A DNA stretch of 64,000 nucleotides. Source: Nitrospira defluvii. Its GTDB lineage: Bacteria; Nitrospirota; Nitrospiria; Nitrospirales; Nitrospiraceae. Positions 47,204 to 54,905 of the stretch are shown here, one piece after another. The stretch is taken from positions 496,001 to 560,000 of the forward strand of contig NZ_CAJNBJ010000001.1 in assembly GCF_905220995.1 (NCBI RefSeq), read 5' to 3'. Positions within the stretch are counted from its first letter, which is position 1; each line of letters begins with the position of its first letter. The translations under genes were made by a program, and so were the position numbers. The notes beneath the pieces were generated by a model that was given only the letters and a program-made list of their open reading frames with translations, was not told the DNA's origin and searched no databases.

Positions 47204-47244
47204 GATCTGTCCTCCTTCTGCCTGTCCGCCCGTCGCTGCGACGC

Positions 47245-49260
47245 TTAGCAACAGCCTCCGCCAGGCGGCAACGTGAACCGGCACTCGTCATGCCGATGAA
47301 CGGCCGTCTGCGCACGACCGGCTGAGCCGCCACCGGCGAGTGCTACCACTTCGCTGCTGCGGAAGGGACGCTTCAAAATCACATACCCATACCACTGCTT
47401 GAGGCTATCGCTCAAGACAACCAGGCCCAGAATGGCCACCACGGCAACCAACACCGCATCCACATACAGGGCAAAGGCCTGCCCGGCGGCGAGGGTCGCG
47501 GCTTTTGCCAGGAACATCCAGAACATTTCATAGGAGCCCGCGAGGGTAATTGCCCCGACGAACAACATCGGCACCGCGGTGACCCAAAGATAGGGCGACT
47601 TCCACATTTTGATTAACACCGTGGTCGCGATGCAGAGGGCCAGCGTCCCCAGAAGCTGGTTGGCCGCCCCGAACATCGGCCAGATCGTCGAAATGCTGCC
47701 CGTTCCGATGAGGTACGCCCAGGCGCCCACCACAAAGGCGCTGCTCAGCAACACCCCCGGCCACCAGTTCATCTGCCGGAACGGCGCGTACACCCGCCCC
47801 GCCATCTCCTGGATCAGATAGCGCGCCACGCGGGTCCCCGTATCGATCGTCGTCAGGATGAACAATGCCTCAAACACCAACGCAAACTGGTACCAGTAGG
47901 CCATCAAGCCGGACATGCCGGGCAGCGCGGCAAAAATGGATGCCATCCCCACCGCCAGCGACACCGCGCCTCCGGGTCGTCCGGCAACATTCACCTCGAC
48001 CAGTTGCGACAACTCCGCGATACGGGACGGCGCAAAGCCCATAGCGGTCAGGGTCTCGGCCGATAACATCGTATTGATCGCCAGATAGTCGCCGGGAATC
48101 AGCACCGAAGCCGCAATCAGCGCCATCACGCCCACAAAACTTTCCAGCAGCATCGCCGCATAGCCCACCACTGCCTGCGATTCCTGTTCAATCATTTTGG
48201 GCGTCGTACCGGACGACACCAGCGAATGGAATCCCGACACCGCGCCACAGGCGATGGTAATGAAGAGGAATGGAAACAACGTGCCGGGAATAATCGGGCC
48301 GCCGCCGTGTGCGAACTGGGTCACGCGCGGCATTTCGATCGTCGGCGCCATGAGGATCACACCAAACCCGAGCAGGAACACCACGCCCAGTTTCATGAAG
48401 GTCGAGAGATAGCCTCGCGGGACCAACAGCATCCACCCCGGCAACACCGACGCAAGAAACCCGTATCCGGCCAACAACCACACGAGAGCCGGTTTCTCGA
48501 ACTCAAACATCCAGGCATAGGCCGATTGCCCCACCACACGTCCGAACAACACCGCCGCCACCAAGAGCGCCACCCCGATCACCGAGACTTCCGTCACCGC
48601 ACCGGGTCTGAACTTCTGAAGATAAAACCCCATGATGAACCCGATGGGAATCGTCATCGCGATCGTGAACGTGCCCCAGGCATTGTGGTACAGCGCGTTC
48701 ACTACGGCGAAGCCCAGCCCGGCCAGCGCCACCACGACAATGAACAACACCGCGACCGCCGTCGCCGTACCCGTAATGGAGCCCAGTTCGTCATGGGCGA
48801 TCTCAGGCAGCGAACGGCCATTGCGCCGCATGGAGGCCACCAGAATGATGAAGTCCTGCACCGCGCCCGCGAGGACCGCGCCGATGACCAGCCAGAGAAA
48901 ACCGGGGAGGAATCCGAATTGCGCGGCAAGGACAGGCCCGAGCAGCGGACCAGCACCCGCGATGGCAGCAAAATGATGGCCGAACAATACCACCCGGTTC
49001 GTGGGATGAAAGTTCACCCCGTCGTTCAGGCGCACGGCAGGAGTCAGGCGCTTATCGTCCAACTGAACCACCTGGCGTGCCAACCACCGACCATAGAATC
49101 GATAGGCCAAGACATAGATGCAGGCCGCCGCCACCACCAGCCAAAGCCCGTTTACTTTTTCGGTAGGATTGATGACACCAACGACGTGGGCAAGCGCCAC
49201 TGCCGAAAGGAAGGAGAGAATCACCCAAAGCAGACGATAAGCCAGTTTCATGCGCGGCAT
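47245..49260 (-). CDS. cstA: Carbon starvation protein A family transporter
   Basis: This 671-residue membrane protein belongs to the CstA family, whose studied members import pyruvate or peptides. The signature segments GHHFAAIAGAGPLLGPVLAAQ, the ARG-like SMRRNGRSLPEIA, FHSLVSSGTTPKMI, and TLDTGTR-like TIDTGTRVARYL are present. About 16 hydrophobic helices are seen. An ATG at 49249-49251 (codon 4) is an alternative start. A pyruvate or peptide importer would be of interest in a lithoautotroph, but substrate specificity cannot be read from the sequence. Confidence 0.92.
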   Translation of the reverse strand: MPRMKLAYRLLWVILSFLSAVALAHVVGVINPTEKVNGLWLVVAAACIYVLAYRFYGRWLARQVVQLDDKRLTPAVRLNDGVNFHPTNRVVLFGHHFAAIAGAGPLLGPVLAAQFGFLPGFLWLVIGAVLAGAVQDFIILVASMRRNGRSLPEIAHDELGSITGTATAVAVLFIVVVALAGLGFAVVNALYHNAWGTFTIAMTIPIGFIMGFYLQKFRPGAVTEVSVIGVALLVAAVLFGRVVGQSAYAWMFEFEKPALVWLLAGYGFLASVLPGWMLLVPRGYLSTFMKLGVVFLLGFGVILMAPTIEMPRVTQFAHGGGPIIPGTLFPFLFITIACGAVSGFHSLVSSGTTPKMIEQESQAVVGYAAMLLESFVGVMALIAASVLIPGDYLAINTMLSAETLTAMGFAPSRIAELSQLVEVNVAGRPGGAVSLAVGMASIFAALPGMSGLMAYWYQFALVFEALFILTTIDTGTRVARYLIQEMAGRVYAPFRQMNWWPGVLLSSAFVVGAWAYLIGTGSISTIWPMFGAANQLLGTLALCIATTVLIKMWKSPYLWVTAVPMLFVGAITLAGSYEMFWMFLAKAATLAAGQAFALYVDAVLVAVVAILGLVVLSDSLKQWYGYVILKRPFRSSEVVALAGGGSAGRAQTAVHRHDECRFTLPPGGGCC

Positions 49261-49384
49261 ACTAACAACCCATCGACGTGTTGTAAATCAACGACCTTCT
49301 CGTTATTCTCATAGTCAGAAACGAATTCGGCCCGAGCAATAAGCAGATTTTTAAATCAGGAGCCTTCACGAGAGGGAGGTGCAT

Positions 49385-49570
49385 ATGCCGTCAGCCAAGG
49401 AGCAGATCGCCGAGATTCTACAGGACCAGCCGGAGGACAGCTCCTACGAGGAGATCCTCCGGGAACTTGCTCTTGCGCAGATGGTAGACAGAGGGCTCGC
49501 TGACTCCGATGCGGGAAGGACGATCAGCCACGAGGAGATGGGGCGCCGAATCAAGACATGGCAGAAGTAA
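49385..49570 (+). CDS. Antitoxin of a ParE/RelE-type module
   Basis: This 61-residue acidic helical protein (PEDSSYEEILRELALAQMVDRG in part, then GRTISHEEMGRRIKTW) resembles the small antitoxins, often left unnamed, that precede ParE/RelE toxins. The ATG at 49385 follows AGGGAGGT by about 5 bases; a GTG at 49379 is in frame. Its last 13 bases overlap the toxin gene, the usual coupled arrangement. No DNA-binding domain is obvious, so autoregulation cannot be claimed. Confidence 0.8.
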   Translation: MPSAKEQIAEILQDQPEDSSYEEILRELALAQMVDRGLADSDAGRTISHEEMGRRIKTWQK

Positions 49571-49854
49571 CCTGGACCACTGAGTCCGAACGATGGTTGC
49601 GCGATATCCACGACTTCATCGCGCACGACAGTCCTACCGCAGCAACCCGCACCATTGAAACGCTCTACCAGAAGGCGAACATCCTCAGAGAGTTCCCCGA
49701 ATCAGGCTACCGGTACTGGCAACGACCAGACCGGCACATCCCCATTCTTCTTCATGGACACTACCGAATCGCCTACCTGATCAAAGATTCAGGAGCCATC
49801 GACATCTTCGGCGTGTTCCAGGGAGCACTTACCATCGATCGCTATCTGCGGTAA
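49558..49854 (+). CDS. ParE/RelE superfamily toxin
   Basis: This 98-residue protein has the ParE/RelE fold pattern: WTTESERWLRDIHDFIAHDS, then a long helix, LREFPESGYR, and the C-terminal strands HYRIAYLIKDSGAIDIFGVFQG. ParE members poison DNA gyrase and RelE members cleave mRNA on ribosomes; the sequence alone does not decide. It begins inside the antitoxin gene, an arrangement that keeps the two in ratio. Confidence 0.85.
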   Translation: MAEVTWTTESERWLRDIHDFIAHDSPTAATRTIETLYQKANILREFPESGYRYWQRPDRHIPILLHGHYRIAYLIKDSGAIDIFGVFQGALTIDRYLR

Positions 49855-50122
49855 CAAAACCTTTCAGACAATCCTGGCTCTCTCCACCATCGACAGCGGA
49901 TAGCCCGCTCGCACAAGCAACCAGAAGGGATACCATTTCCCTACGCGCTGCCGCCGCAGGTCGCCCGAACGAGGTCCATCCGATCACGCCCGTTCCGCGA
50001 GCAGGAGCACGATCTGGCCACCGGACCTTACAAAAACGTTTGTCCGAGGCAGAGCTCCGAGCCGACACGTCTTCATACTCGACCGCCAACCTATCTGAGA
50101 CTTTGTTATACTGGCTCACACC

Positions 50123-50518
50123 ATGCCGCCCGACGCGCCTTCACAGTCGTCCGGAAGGGAACGCCGCGAGTTCTATCGCATTACCGTCCTTCTGCCCATC
50201 TGCATTCAATCGGAGACCGACACGGCAGACTGTACGTTCGCTGAGAAATCCGTCAACCTGAGCGGTGGGGGGATCGGCGTGACGGTCACGACCGCCTACC
50301 AACCAGATGAGACCCTTTCCCTCACGCTCCTCCTCCCCGACCAGGTGCCCTTCAAAGCCACTATTGAGGTGTTGCGGCTCGATTCCCTTCCGATCCCAGG
50401 CAATACGTACCGTCTCCACGCTCGGTTCATCCGGATGACCGCACAGAATCGAGAACGGCTGATCAGATACATCGTGCGTTTTCAGCGCGACCATCTGCAG
50501 GAACACTATTCCGTCTAA
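50123..50518 (+). CDS. PilZ domain protein (cyclic di-GMP receptor)
   Basis: This 131-residue single-domain protein has both PilZ ligand motifs: the arginine motif in ERREFYR (RxxxR, near residues 13-18) and NLSGGG (the D/NxSxxG motif, near residue 47). It probably binds cyclic di-GMP. No ribosome-binding site precedes the ATG, but a TATACT element at 50107-50112 lies 11 bases before it, so the mRNA may be leaderless or nearly so. The 49855-50122 gap holds nothing else that I can recognise. Confidence 0.88.
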   Translation: MPPDAPSQSSGRERREFYRITVLLPICIQSETDTADCTFAEKSVNLSGGGIGVTVTTAYQPDETLSLTLLLPDQVPFKATIEVLRLDSLPIPGNTYRLHARFIRMTAQNRERLIRYIVRFQRDHLQEHYSV

Positions 50519-50587
50519 CAGGTAGCAGGTCCTCACCGGTCGAGGTATCCGATCGTGCCGGTTTGCTTCCGGCACCCGCGACAATGG

Positions 50588-51667
50588 ATGATGGTCGCCA
50601 TGCGTCGACTCAAATGGCTCATCGCGACACTGCTCCTCTTCGCCACCATCGGCGCGGTCTATCAGATCGTCGGCATGGTCCTCGACCGGCGGCAGTACCC
50701 GGCGCCCGGACAGATGGTTGATGTCGGCGGGCATCGACTCCATGTGTATTGCATGGGTAGTGGAAGCCCGACGGTAATCTTGGAGGCGGCTGCGCCTGGA
50801 TGGTCGAGCTATTGGAGTCTGGTGCAACCAGAGGTGGCGCGACACACACGCGTCTGCGCCTATGACCGCGCGGGGCTCGGCTGGAGCGAGCGCGGCCCAT
50901 TACCACGCACGGGGCAGCGGATGGCGCGCGAACTTCATCGCCTGCTGGGAAGAGCCGAGATTCACGGCCCCTATGTGCTGGTGGGCCACTCGCTGGGCGG
51001 CCTGATCGTTCGCCTCTATCACCACGACCATCCGAAGGAGGTCGCAGGGATCGTTTTGGTAGATGCGGGCCAGGAATTGGAGCTCCACCGGCCGGAGTTC
51101 AGGGCCTTCGTCAACAGCGGAAAGGCGAGCCTCTCCCTGATTCGAGCAATGACGATCCTGGGCATTCCGCGGCTCGCGGCGTTCTTCGATCGTCTGCCTT
51201 CATTTCTCTTGTGGCAGGAAGCACAAGTCCCTGAGCCGACCAGGCCGTTGTTGCGCGCCGGTTGGCTTCGGACTTCCTACGCCAGGACGGTGGGAGACGA
51301 GGCCGAGGCCTTGAGCGATACCCTCCATCAGGTACAACGCATCGGCTCACTCGGCGATCTCCCCCTGGTGGTACTGACGGCAACAGGTCCCGCCTGGTGG
51401 CCGGACATGCCGGGGGAAGTGAATCCCCAAAAGTTCAGAACGATGTGGCTGGGACTGCAGCAGGACCTGACCAGACTGTCTTCGAACAGCACGCAAGTGT
51501 TCGCCGAGCGGAGCAGCCATTTCATTCAGTTCGACCAACCAGAGCTGGTCGTCGACGCAATCCGGCAGCTGATCGACCGCGAGCGGAATGCTCCCCCGCA
51601 ACGAGGAGCCTTCCCCGCAGACAAAGTAATGTCCGCGGGGAAGGAAAGCCGGGCTCCTTCGTCGTAG
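50588..51667 (+). CDS. Alpha/beta hydrolase with N-terminal membrane anchor
   Basis: This protein of about 359 residues has an N-terminal hydrophobic segment (LKWLIATLLLFATIGAVYQIV) that is either a signal or an anchor. An alpha/beta-hydrolase fold follows: the nucleophile elbow GHSLGG, the strand VLVDAGQE and the late histidine in SSHFIQFDQPELV. The oxyanion HG-like region is MGSGSPTVILEAA. The substrate is unknown; relatives are esterases, haloperoxidase-like hydrolases or lipases. ATGs at 50588, 50591 and 50600 are all in frame with no strong ribosome-binding site, so the start is uncertain. Confidence 0.85.
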   Translation: MMVAMRRLKWLIATLLLFATIGAVYQIVGMVLDRRQYPAPGQMVDVGGHRLHVYCMGSGSPTVILEAAAPGWSSYWSLVQPEVARHTRVCAYDRAGLGWSERGPLPRTGQRMARELHRLLGRAEIHGPYVLVGHSLGGLIVRLYHHDHPKEVAGIVLVDAGQELELHRPEFRAFVNSGKASLSLIRAMTILGIPRLAAFFDRLPSFLLWQEAQVPEPTRPLLRAGWLRTSYARTVGDEAEALSDTLHQVQRIGSLGDLPLVVLTATGPAWWPDMPGEVNPQKFRTMWLGLQQDLTRLSSNSTQVFAERSSHFIQFDQPELVVDAIRQLIDRERNAPPQRGAFPADKVMSAGKESRAPSS

Positions 51668-51692
51668 CACGCCAACACGGCGACGGGAGGAA

Positions 51693-51866
51693 TCAAGCCG
51701 CTTTGGGCAGCGAGCTCTCATGATACGCCCTCACCGATGTGGACGGTTGCTGCGAGGTGGACACGGTGCTGGACTCGGAAGATAACGTCCAGAGTCCCAT
51801 CGACAGCACCGCAATCGCGCCTAATACCGTCAGCCCGGCATCAAGAACCGGACTCAAATCCATCAT
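51693..51866 (-). CDS. Small single-helix membrane protein (57 residues)
   Basis: The ATG at 51864-51866 has an excellent AAGGAGGTG ribosome-binding site 8 bases upstream. The protein has one hydrophobic helix (VLDAGLTVLGAIAVLSMGLW) and a Ser/Thr/Gln-rich C-terminal tail. I know no family. It lies 68 bases downstream of the other small gene at 51935-52147 and is convergent with the alpha/beta hydrolase gene. Confidence 0.65.
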   Translation of the reverse strand: MMDLSPVLDAGLTVLGAIAVLSMGLWTLSSESSTVSTSQQPSTSVRAYHESSLPKAA

Positions 51867-51934
51867 CGTGTTCACCTCCTTTCTGTTCCGTTTCACTTTA
51901 TTCCGTAGAACTCCTTTTCAATCTTGCTCCTATT

Positions 51935-52147
51935 TCAGAACAGGCCGTGCGACCATGGGGTCAGGGGACGAGCTGGATTTCTTTCATGCGTTTCCTGCCG
52001 CGGCTTGTCGGCCCGTTCCGTCCGCCACCACCCGCACAGGCAGGCGAGCGAAATCGCCGTCTGCACAGTATCTTGACCATGATTCGGCCGAAGGCCCCTG
52101 AAGCCGCGCAGACTTCGCCAGCGTTTCAATATCTCTGCATACTTCAT
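51935..52147 (-). CDS. Small basic protein (70 residues), unknown
   Basis: The ATG at 52145-52147 is preceded by AAAGGAGAT at ideal spacing (8 bases), which is the main support for this gene. The product is rich in Arg, Trp and Pro and has a short central hydrophobic stretch (TAISLACLCGWW). No family is recognised. It lies 155 bases downstream of the hsp20 stop with two hairpins in between. It may be a remnant or a lineage-specific gene. Confidence 0.45.
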   Translation of the reverse strand: MKYAEILKRWRSLRGFRGLRPNHGQDTVQTAISLACLCGWWRTERADKPRQETHERNPARPLTPWSHGLF

Positions 52148-52167
52148 GGCTGATCTCCTTTCAGACT

Positions 52168-52273
52168 CCCGCATGGCATCCGCCATGCGGGGGTCTTCCA
52201 ACATTCCCGCTTCACTCGCCGATACCGAGCCCGGTGGGAAGAAGAGCCCCCGCCGATCGTGGGACTCGGCGAG
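52168..52273 (-). terminator. Two hairpins between hsp20 and the 70-residue gene
   Basis: A perfect hairpin with a 10-bp stem and 4-base loop (CCCGCATGGC, ATCC, GCCATGCGGG) lies at 52168-52191, immediately upstream of the small gene's ribosome-binding site. A second, longer-looped pair (CTCGCCGA at 52215-52222 with TCGGCGAG at 52266-52273) lies between it and the hsp20 stop. Neither has a strong T-run, so these may be terminators lacking a U-tract, RNA-stabilising ends or regulatory structures. Confidence 0.4.
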
Positions 52274-52302
52274 GCCCCCGGGGAAAGCGGCGTTGAGGAA
52301 CC

Positions 52303-52740
52303 TTACGTTCCCTCGATCATGATCCGCCGACTCTTCGCCTCTTCCCGCTTGGGAAAGGTCACTGTCAGCAATCCGTTCTTCTGCGCAGCCGAGGCTTTCT
52401 CGGAATCGATATACGTCGGCAATCGGAAGAGCCGCAGAAACCGGCCGTCGGCAATTTCCTTTACATGGAAGGTCCGGCCCGATCCGGAGTCCTCTTTGCG
52501 CTCTCCCTTGATTGAGAGGACATGCTTAGTCACCTCCAGCGACACATCCTGCGGGTCCCACCCGGGCAGCGCCATCTGAACATAGAACCCGTTGTCGTCT
52601 TCCCAGGCATTACTGGACGGAGCCCAGGCCGCTCCGTGTACGCCGAACGCGCTCACCGCATCCTCCAGTAACCGATCGATTTGTCGGTCGAAGGAGTCTT
52701 GTCCGATCGGTGCCATCAATGCTGCATGGTAACTGGTCAT
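52303..52740 (-). CDS. Small heat shock protein (Hsp20 family)
   Basis: This 145-residue alpha-crystallin-domain chaperone holds unfolding proteins. The crystallin domain spans about residues 42-143: WEDDNGFYVQMALPGWDPQDVSLEV, LSIKGERK, GRFLRLFRLP and the GLLTVTFPK strand. A short N-terminal arm and the C-terminal IMIEGT (an IxI-like tail) support oligomerisation. A GGAGG-rich ribosome-binding site lies before the ATG, and a small hairpin overlaps its upstream side. The leader is long (about 150 bases). Confidence 0.93.
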   Translation of the reverse strand: MTSYHAALMAPIGQDSFDRQIDRLLEDAVSAFGVHGAAWAPSSNAWEDDNGFYVQMALPGWDPQDVSLEVTKHVLSIKGERKEDSGSGRTFHVKEIADGRFLRLFRLPTYIDSEKASAAQKNGLLTVTFPKREEAKSRRIMIEGT

Positions 52741-52901
52741 ACCTTCCTCCTCCTCTCTCTTGAGAGGTCAGTCTAGTGGTTGATGTGAATTGGTCGGATG
52801 GACGCTGGCCGAAGCAGAGGCGGGGCATTGATCTGCCGCCGTTGCTTGTCCAGATCGGGATTGCCTCCCTTCCATCCGGTTGAGCATCAGCAACGGAGAA
52901 A

Positions 52902-52929
52902 AAAATAATTCCGCCTCGTGCGAAGTCAA
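52902..52929 (-). promoter_or_regulatory. Possible hsp20 promoter
   Basis: On the minus strand TTGACT (52924-52929) and TATTTT (52902-52907) are 16 bases apart and lie about 160 bases upstream of the hsp20 ATG. It resembles sigma-70 and not the sigma-32 consensus. The stretch 52741-52901 holds otherwise only the leader, including the hairpin CCTCTC-AAGA-GAGAGG at 52752-52767. Confidence 0.35.
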
Positions 52930-52991
52930 GGGGGGGGAAGTTTCAAGAGATCAGCGTGAAGGAAGGACGCCGAGGGGGGGGCGCTCCCCCT

Positions 52992-53182
52992 AGCCCCCAT
53001 TATTCCTGACGGTTCGTCGCGAAATCACCGAGTCACGTGGCGAGACCGGCGCGCGGAGCGGGAGGACCCGACGCGTACTCGTACAGTACGTCGAGGGGAC
53101 GAGGGGTGAGCCCGCCGGCTGAAGACTTGTCGCAGGAGCGAATCGGCGATTGCAGCAGAATGGCTCAAGAGTAATGTGGACT
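52992..53182. repeat. Intergenic repeat, copy B
   Basis: This 191-bp non-coding element has the same layout as copy A (19336-19512): left end AGCCCCCATTATTCCTGACGG, then TCGTCGCGA, and the internal ACAGTACGTCGAGG block 91 bases in. A GTAC-rich palindrome (GTACTCGTACAGTAC) lies next to that block. Its right end overlaps the TAG stop of the neighbouring minus-strand gene, as in copy A. Between it and hsp20 there is a run of Gs (about 52930-52990) and no gene. Confidence 0.68.
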
Positions 53183-54833
53183 AGGAACGCACTGGTTCGT
53201 AGATCTGATAGCGACCGATAGTCGTCACAAGTCGCACACGGTGTTGCGCAATCAACGGCTTGTAGAACCCGGCCCATCGGCCATACTCCCCGACCACCAA
53301 ATAATCCGGCTCGCTCTTTAGCGGATCATAGGTGACTGCCTGCGCCTGGCCCTGCTCACGCCGGATGATCTCAACCAGGATGCGGGGTGGGGCATAGGTA
53401 TAGGCTCGATGCAGGAAGAGAAACAGTTCGCTGTCATAGGTCTCAATCACTGCCGTCGGCGGGGTGGTCGTATTCAGGTAGTGGGTCACCGCAAACAGGT
53501 CGCGATTGTCCTCACGCGCTCGGAACGCATACCGTTCCTGCAGGGCGACCCACCCCATCACCGCCAGCAACAGGACAACAACGACGGCCTTGATTCCCTG
53601 ACTCGTCAGGCGCCGGTTTCGCAACAGCCCAGTCAGACTCCTTGCCAGGAACGACACATTGAATCCGTCCGTGAGATCGCACAGCAGCGCTGCCGTGAAT
53701 GGCGCAGCCAAGAACAATCCAGGCAGGGCATAACGCGGCTCACCGGCGCAGAGAAACGCAAACCAGGCCAGCCAGCTGCCGGCCAACAGCACCAGCATGA
53801 TGTGCACCGTCTGCTCGACAGATACCTTGCCGACGGAACCCGACGCTCGCCGCAGACGCCAGGCAGCATAGGCAAGTCCGAGCGGATACTCAGGCCAGCA
53901 TGCGAACAGGTACTGCATGGTCTCCAGACGAATGGACGGCACAAACACCAACGCAATGGCTTCTGTCATTCCGTCTACGGGGGGATGCGGCATGATGTGT
54001 CCGGCCAACAACCAATCCTTGCCTGCGATCAGCAGCCGACACCCGCCCCATGCACCGATCAGGGCCACGGCCAGCCGGCCGACAATCGACCAATCGCCGC
54101 GGAGGCCCATGAACAGCATGGTCCCCACTAAGGAAGCCACAAGGAATGGTGCGACCTGCGTCTTGGTCATCCATGCCAACGCCCAGCATCCCACCGCAGC
54201 GACCTGCCAGAGTGGCCGATTCCTACTCTTGAGCACGCAGAGAAACCCGGCAAGGAGGAAACACAACAGCGGCATCTCGCCCAGGACTTGCCGGCCGATA
54301 TAGAGGGGATGGATCGACCACTTCAGCGGAACAAGGATCAATAGCGCCACGGCCGCCATCGCGATCGATCGGCCGTACAGGCGCCGGGTCACAGCATAGA
54401 GCAGCAGGAACGCCCCGAACGTGAACAGCAATCCCACTAGTCGCGTCTGCCACACACCCACGCCGAACAAGGCAAAACCCGCCGCTACCGAGGCCACTAC
54501 CGGGAAGTGCGCCGCCAATGAGGGAGGCGCCGGCTCGCCCTTGAACAAGCACCCGTAATGTCCCAGTTCCACCCAGGTCCGTGCAACGCAGACCGTCCAG
54601 CCTTCATCGAACCACAGCGGCGGAAAACTCTCGATATGAATCAGGCCGCTGCCAAACACAAGGAGGAACACAACACCGGCAATCGTTGCGTCCACGACCC
54701 AGGAGGCGGAGTTGAGCCGTTCGATCACGAAACCGGCCGCAGGCACAGAGCCGGCATTGCCGGAATCGAGCTGTTGAGAGAGCACCTCATGACCATCATC
54801 CGGCGGCGACGGCACTGAAGAAGCAATAGACAT
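53181..54833 (-). CDS. GT-C-type membrane glycosyltransferase (GT39/GT83-like)
   Basis: This 550-residue protein has about ten membrane helices and the first-loop FDEGW acidic motif (residues 75-79) expected in lipid-linked-sugar-dependent GT-C enzymes of the PMT/ArnT type. A soluble C-terminal domain follows the last helix (from about residue 440). Such proteins move sugars from a polyprenyl-phosphate carrier to a lipid, glycan or protein at the outer face of the inner membrane. The polyprenyl-phosphate GT2 gene at 61103 could supply the donor. The N-terminal 40 residues are polar and may be cytoplasmic. The acceptor is unknown. Confidence 0.8.
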   Translation of the reverse strand: MSIASSVPSPPDDGHEVLSQQLDSGNAGSVPAAGFVIERLNSASWVVDATIAGVVFLLVFGSGLIHIESFPPLWFDEGWTVCVARTWVELGHYGCLFKGEPAPPSLAAHFPVVASVAAGFALFGVGVWQTRLVGLLFTFGAFLLLYAVTRRLYGRSIAMAAVALLILVPLKWSIHPLYIGRQVLGEMPLLCFLLAGFLCVLKSRNRPLWQVAAVGCWALAWMTKTQVAPFLVASLVGTMLFMGLRGDWSIVGRLAVALIGAWGGCRLLIAGKDWLLAGHIMPHPPVDGMTEAIALVFVPSIRLETMQYLFACWPEYPLGLAYAAWRLRRASGSVGKVSVEQTVHIMLVLLAGSWLAWFAFLCAGEPRYALPGLFLAAPFTAALLCDLTDGFNVSFLARSLTGLLRNRRLTSQGIKAVVVVLLLAVMGWVALQERYAFRAREDNRDLFAVTHYLNTTTPPTAVIETYDSELFLFLHRAYTYAPPRILVEIIRREQGQAQAVTYDPLKSEPDYLVVGEYGRWAGFYKPLIAQHRVRLVTTIGRYQIYEPVRS

Positions 54834-54905
54834 AGCGAGTGAAGTCCTGGAAACATCCCGGCGGGCGAAGTATCGTGGAGAACGACTTCCCCCGCTCTTT
54901 TCTCT

